Below are positions 60,634-64,000 of a stretch of 64,000 bases of DNA, in pieces. The position numbers and the translations under genes are program-made. Each line of letters starts with the position of its first letter. Position 1 is the first letter of the stretch. The DNA is from Anastrepha obliqua (taxonomy: Eukaryota; Arthropoda; Insecta; Diptera; Tephritidae): the NCBI RefSeq assembly GCF_027943255.1, contig NC_072897.1, positions 56,940,406-57,004,405 on the forward strand, given 5' to 3'. The notes beneath the pieces were generated by a model that was not told the origin of the DNA, did no database searches, and saw only the letters and a list, made by a program, of their open reading frames with translations.

Positions 60634-61408
60634 ACGCCTCCACTAGGGTAGTTGGCAATTTCACCAGCTCGCCTGACATAAAAATTGCTGCCGCTGGACT
60701 GATAAATAGCATAACGTGGCAGCCTATGCTATCGTTTGCATCAGACCACTTGCCCATTATCATCTCGATCGAGAGACCTACCGACGTTGTTTCCGCGGAT
60801 CACCGGTCATATATTAACTTTAACAACGCTTATTTGACCGGCTTAGTGGAATTTACCGAGGCACCGTCGCCGCTCTCCCCATCCCTACCGATGTGCGCAT
60901 AGGGTAAAGCGCACTCCGCAAGGTGCTCACAGCTGCAGCGGCTCGCTTCATACCCGCTGAAAGGATCCGGGGCATACGTCCCGATTTCCTAGCTGAAGCA
61001 GCTGTTCTTGCAAACAAGCGGGACCACCCACACCGGAGCGATCCCGTGGATCGTCGCATAAAGGATCTCAATTCGGAGATTCGGCAACTGGTAATCCAAC
61101 ATAAGCGGACAAAATGGCAAGAGCATTTAAAAACCTGTAACTTCACCTCTGGTGTGAGTAGGTTCTGGTCCGCCATAAGGTCCCTGTCGAACCCAACGAA
61201 GCACAGCGACAAGTTGGATATGTTGTTCTTGTTGTAGCAGCATAAACATTCCCCATATTTGCATACGGGAATGCTGCTGGAGTGACAGTCCTTGGCCGGA
61301 TATAAATCCGGGTCGATTCCGTAACGTAGAACCGACTGTTGTAGTTCTTCAACGATTCCACTTCGTCGGACGCAAAGAGATGCGCGAGCTGTTTTAGCCG
61401 AGCTCGTT
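60634..61408 (+). mobile_element. Family A endonuclease/linker fragment, plus strand
   Basis: Directly follows the AAAC tail of the previous copy. It reads STRVVGNFTSSPDIKIAAAG, SFASDHLPIIISIERPTDVV and RDHPHRSDPVDRRIKDLNSE in two frames (60573-60902 and 60923-61237). A B element interrupts it at about 61231-61345 and it ends at about 61408. It may be part of an older copy into which the A3 element inserted. Confidence 0.75.
61231..61345 (-). mobile_element. Repeat B copy inside a family A fragment
   Basis: Minus-strand B with a well-kept 5' module; the outer stem has one G-T wobble (GACAGTC/GACTGTT). Flanks are not a clean duplication. It interrupts the A linker just before the TSSDPKRCA-coding region. 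Confidence 0.8.
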
Positions 61409-61411
61409 CAG

Positions 61412-62330
61412 CTTGCCTAATGTTTGCCTTGCGGTATAAGGTTTTGCGTTGTCGTGGTGAAACAAAACTTTGCGTCTATTAACTAAAGACGGTCGATTTT
61501 CGTTAAGTGCCTCATTCAGGTTTGATAGCTGATGGGAATAATAATCAGGAGTTGTCGTCTGGTTTGGTTCCAGAAGTTCATAATAAACAATGCCGGCGAT
61601 ATCCCACCAAATAGACAGGAGAATCTTCTTGGGGTGAAGGCCATCTCTAGGGGTCAGTTCTGGTGTTTAATCTTTATCTAACCATTGGCGTTTCCGAACA
61701 GGATTATTGTAAAGGACCCATTTTTAATCACCAGTAACGATACGGTTCCAAAAACTTTCATTTTCAAGCCGTTGCAGCAGCTGAGAACACACATTCACTC
61801 TCTGCTGAAGGTTGGCAACGGAAAGTCTATACCGAACTCATTTTCACAGCTTTGAAACCTTTACCAACTGAACCAGGTGCCTTTGAACTGTTCCATGCGA
61901 TGAATTTAACCTCTGAACTATCATATCGACTGTCAAATTTGGCTTAGCTTCCACGAATTCGAGCAAGGCGTCGGAGTTAAAGACTTCAGAACGACCAGCG
62001 CGCGGGGCATCCTCCAGGTCGCAGTTACCACTTCGGAATTTTTAAAACCCCTTTTGGACAGTCCTTACACTCACGGATTCCTCTCCGTGAACCGTGTTTA
62101 TTTTTGCAGCAGCAGTTGTTGCATTTTTACCACTTTTATAAAAAAAATACAAAATATGCCTTTTATAAGCGTTCGAAGATTCCATTTTATTTTGTTTTGG
62201 TATAATTTGAATAACAATTTATTTGGATTTTCTGGATCAGTCAGTCCAAATTTTTGCACACTTCGTTTCCAATCGTTACGTAAAATGTCGAAATAGATTT
62301 CTTTTGTTATGTTGACTTTATAAGTAATAA
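61412..62330 (-). pseudogene. mariner transposase relic (DD34D type)
   Basis: Minus-strand relic reading an N-terminal HTH (HILYFFYKSGKNATTAAAKI), an LEDAPRAGRSEVF linker, NRIVTGD followed by a stop where Glu is expected, then KWVLYNNPVRKRQW, LLSIWWDIAGIVYYELLEPN and FHHDNAKPYTARQTLGKLNE. The third catalytic motif is missing because the relic ends at an A fragment at 61411. It differs clearly from the other mariners here. Several stops are present. Confidence 0.75.
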
Positions 62331-62439
62331 TTTTATTTCACCAACATTTTTGATAGTAATTTTATGAAGACACCTCTCGCAACTTGTAAGCTTCTCATTC
62401 TCCAAATCAAAGATGGATTAGCGTTAACACCTGTGAAAT

Positions 62440-62893
62440 TGCTCGGCAAACATGGCCAAGGCTAAGTTTACGTCTGTCTAAGAGCATTATAACACTGAAT
62501 AGACTTCAAATCAGGACCTTAGTAGGGGCCCTCATAGGACATTGTATCATAGGAAATCATGCAAGGAGATTAGGCATGATTACAAGCATGATTTCTGCCG
62601 TAGCTGCAGAAATGAAGAGGAGTTGGAAACAATTCAACACCGTTTTTGCATATGCTTAGCTCTAGCCAGAAGCAGGATCCGATTTTTAAAATCTTACTTC
62701 TTCGCGAATATAGATAATCTATACACTTTAGGTATCAACAACCTTTTACGCTTTGTCAAAAGCTCAGGATGGTTCAATATGGAGAGGGAAATGTAGCCCA
62801 GCCTCCGCGGCTCACAACGGACCCATTTCATGGTCTAAGTGGCATCGTTGTCTCTATGTGCGATACGGCTGCAAAACCTAACCTAACCTAACA
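62440..62893 (+). pseudogene. R1/LOA-like non-LTR element, 3' end
   Basis: Plus-strand 3' terminus: a C-terminal region with LVGALIGHCIIGNHARRLG, DFCRSCRNEEELETIQHRFC (Cys/His motif) and INNLLRFVKSSGWFNMEREM, ending at the TAG 62794-62796, then a 95-bp 3' UTR and a TAACC-type tail (about 62875-62893). It begins at about 62440 after 5' truncation. It may belong to the same group as 4479-4810 and 8326-9006. Confidence 0.7.
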
Positions 62894-62949
62894 TTTTTGC
62901 TACAAATTCAACCCCATACCATTACACTTAGCTCCCAAAATTTCACTGT

Positions 62950-63500
62950 GGGAATAACGTTCTTGTTTTTTTGGGCTGTTAGCGGCTTTCTCTAAACTTT
63001 GTTGGGTTCATCGAAGTTATATTCCATTATTTTTGTCTCATTACAAACAAAAAAAAAACATCCTAAACATCCAACGTTAGCATGCGGCAGTAATGACTTT
63101 TTTCTTGCATTTCTTAATGGAAATTTAAGTTTTAAGAGAACTCTTCGGATTGTTTCGTGACGTACATACTTTCAGACCCTGGCGGTTTTCGAAATCTGCA
63201 GCTAACATTCTAAGGCTGTTTTGCCGGTTTTCGTCAATTTGTTTCACCATTGACCTTTTCATCCTTGGTGTAAGCTTTTTTGGTCTGCCCATGGAGTGTT
63301 TTATGTTTAACCAATTTTCGATTTCTGCAATGTCCTTGCATTAATAAAACTTATTTCAGCCATTTGTTTTGCCGATTTAACTTTATGATAATTATAATTA
63401 ACCAATTGTATACTATTTTCAATCAGGCATTATTGCAAACACTTTTTATATTGATGCGATATAATGAACAGTATTAATCAATTATGACTACCTGACCCAC
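62950..63500 (-). pseudogene. Tc1-like transposase N-terminal relic
   Basis: On the minus strand, from about 63340, the relic reads CKDIAEIENWLNIKHSMGRP and then KKLTPRMKRSMVKQIDENRQ, the helix-turn-helix and GRPKKLTP linker of Tc1-type transposases. The frame breaks after about 70 residues and no catalytic motif is seen. Confidence 0.55.
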
Positions 63501-64000
63501 CAACTCTAAGTTCAGTAGCAACCAAAAATATACAAAAAAGTAGTATACCGTTAAGTGTCTGCGAGTTGTGCAAACAATTTCGGGACAAAATATGACGCAT
63601 TTAGGTTTTCGCTATTTATGCATATTGCACTTTCAAATAACTATTTTTGTTTACAGGATTAAGTAGATGGCGCTAACAAAGTGTTCTGTTACAAAAAATA
63701 CAAAAAATATTACAAAACAAATCGAATCACTAAAAGAATAATGATATTAAATTGTGAAAAGAGTTTGAGACAAACTATATATTTTCGTGTATTTATTTTT
63801 TCATTTACCTGTGTATACTACTGTATTTCTTTACGCATTTCTACGCTTTTTGTGACTAGCATAAAGTAAAGGGTGATTTTTTAAGAATTATAGGAAAGTT
63901 TCTCAAAAAAAAAACACACGTAAAATTCAAATGCATGCAATTTTTGTTTAAATCGATAGTACAGTCCATATAATTTAATGTTTGAAGATTATTTCGTGCA
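63501..64000. other. Terminal stretch without a recognisable gene
   Basis: AT-rich sequence to the window end with no supported feature. Confidence 0.45.

Noticed and set aside
658..61345. Repeat B copies as a CRISPR-like or satellite array
   Set aside because: Copies are dispersed, in both orientations, and several have target duplications; they are mobile elements.
62875..62893. Telomere-like CCTAA repeat
   Set aside because: Only a few units, directly after the 3' UTR of a non-LTR element; it is that element's tail.

Overview
The window is eukaryotic nuclear DNA from a higher fly. The best single guess is a true fruit fly (Tephritidae), because several repeats resemble sequences I associate with that group; no search was run, so this is inference. 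Only one host gene is clearly present: the 5' part of the Mediator subunit gene MED26 (plus strand, exons at 53730-53795, 53855-55004 and 55063-55899), with 58-59 bp introns and an unfinished 3' end. MED26 lies on the dot chromosome (Muller element F) in Drosophila, and that element is the X chromosome in many other flies, so this may be repeat-rich X or dot-like chromatin. Nearly everything else is transposable elements, nested and mostly dead.

The dominant repeat is a non-LTR retrotransposon called family A here, with about a dozen copies (1-646, 781-940, 2144-3373, 4820-8096, 11726-12228, 12978-13209, 16012-19967, 21567-23735, 29533-32874, 35536-41228, 50408-51771 and 57036-61408). One copy, 16012-19967, is full length (3956 bp) with a 10-bp target duplication and one open frame of about 1287 codons: a 2A-like motif, two PHD-like zinc fingers, an APE-type endonuclease, a reverse transcriptase and a C-terminal zinc motif. 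The copies fall into three 3'-tail types (A1, A2, A3). A 120-130 bp non-autonomous repeat, called B here, occurs about eleven times; it shares the folded 5' end of A and the tail of A2.

Layout: 1-3400, A and B pieces, including a copy with a 5' inversion. 4476-9136, a rearranged R1/LOA-like element carrying A2 and B. 9137-11560, dead DD41D (rosa-like) and DD37D (maT-like) transposons. 11700-13420, A3 pieces in and near a mariner fragment. 15009-20253, a mellifera-type mariner split by the full-length A. 20330-23735, an RTE-like element and a decayed A copy. 23733-35197, an old CsRn1-type (Ty3/gypsy) LTR element with a tRNA-Trp-like primer site, split by a jockey-type element, an RTE-like fragment and an A3 copy. 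35198-41430, a tRNA-derived SINE and three A copies. 41965-46975, a Tc1-like relic, a Helitron 3' half and an almost intact mariner. 48166-53410, B, SINE, RTE-like, A3 and Tc1-like elements. 53730-55899, MED26. 56870-63500, more A and B copies, a mariner relic, an R1/LOA-like 3' end and a Tc1-like relic.

The most interesting signals are the folded, covarying RNA-like module at the 5' ends of both A and B, the absence of any AUG in the first ~288 codons of the intact A frame, and rearrangements shared between A copies with different tails.
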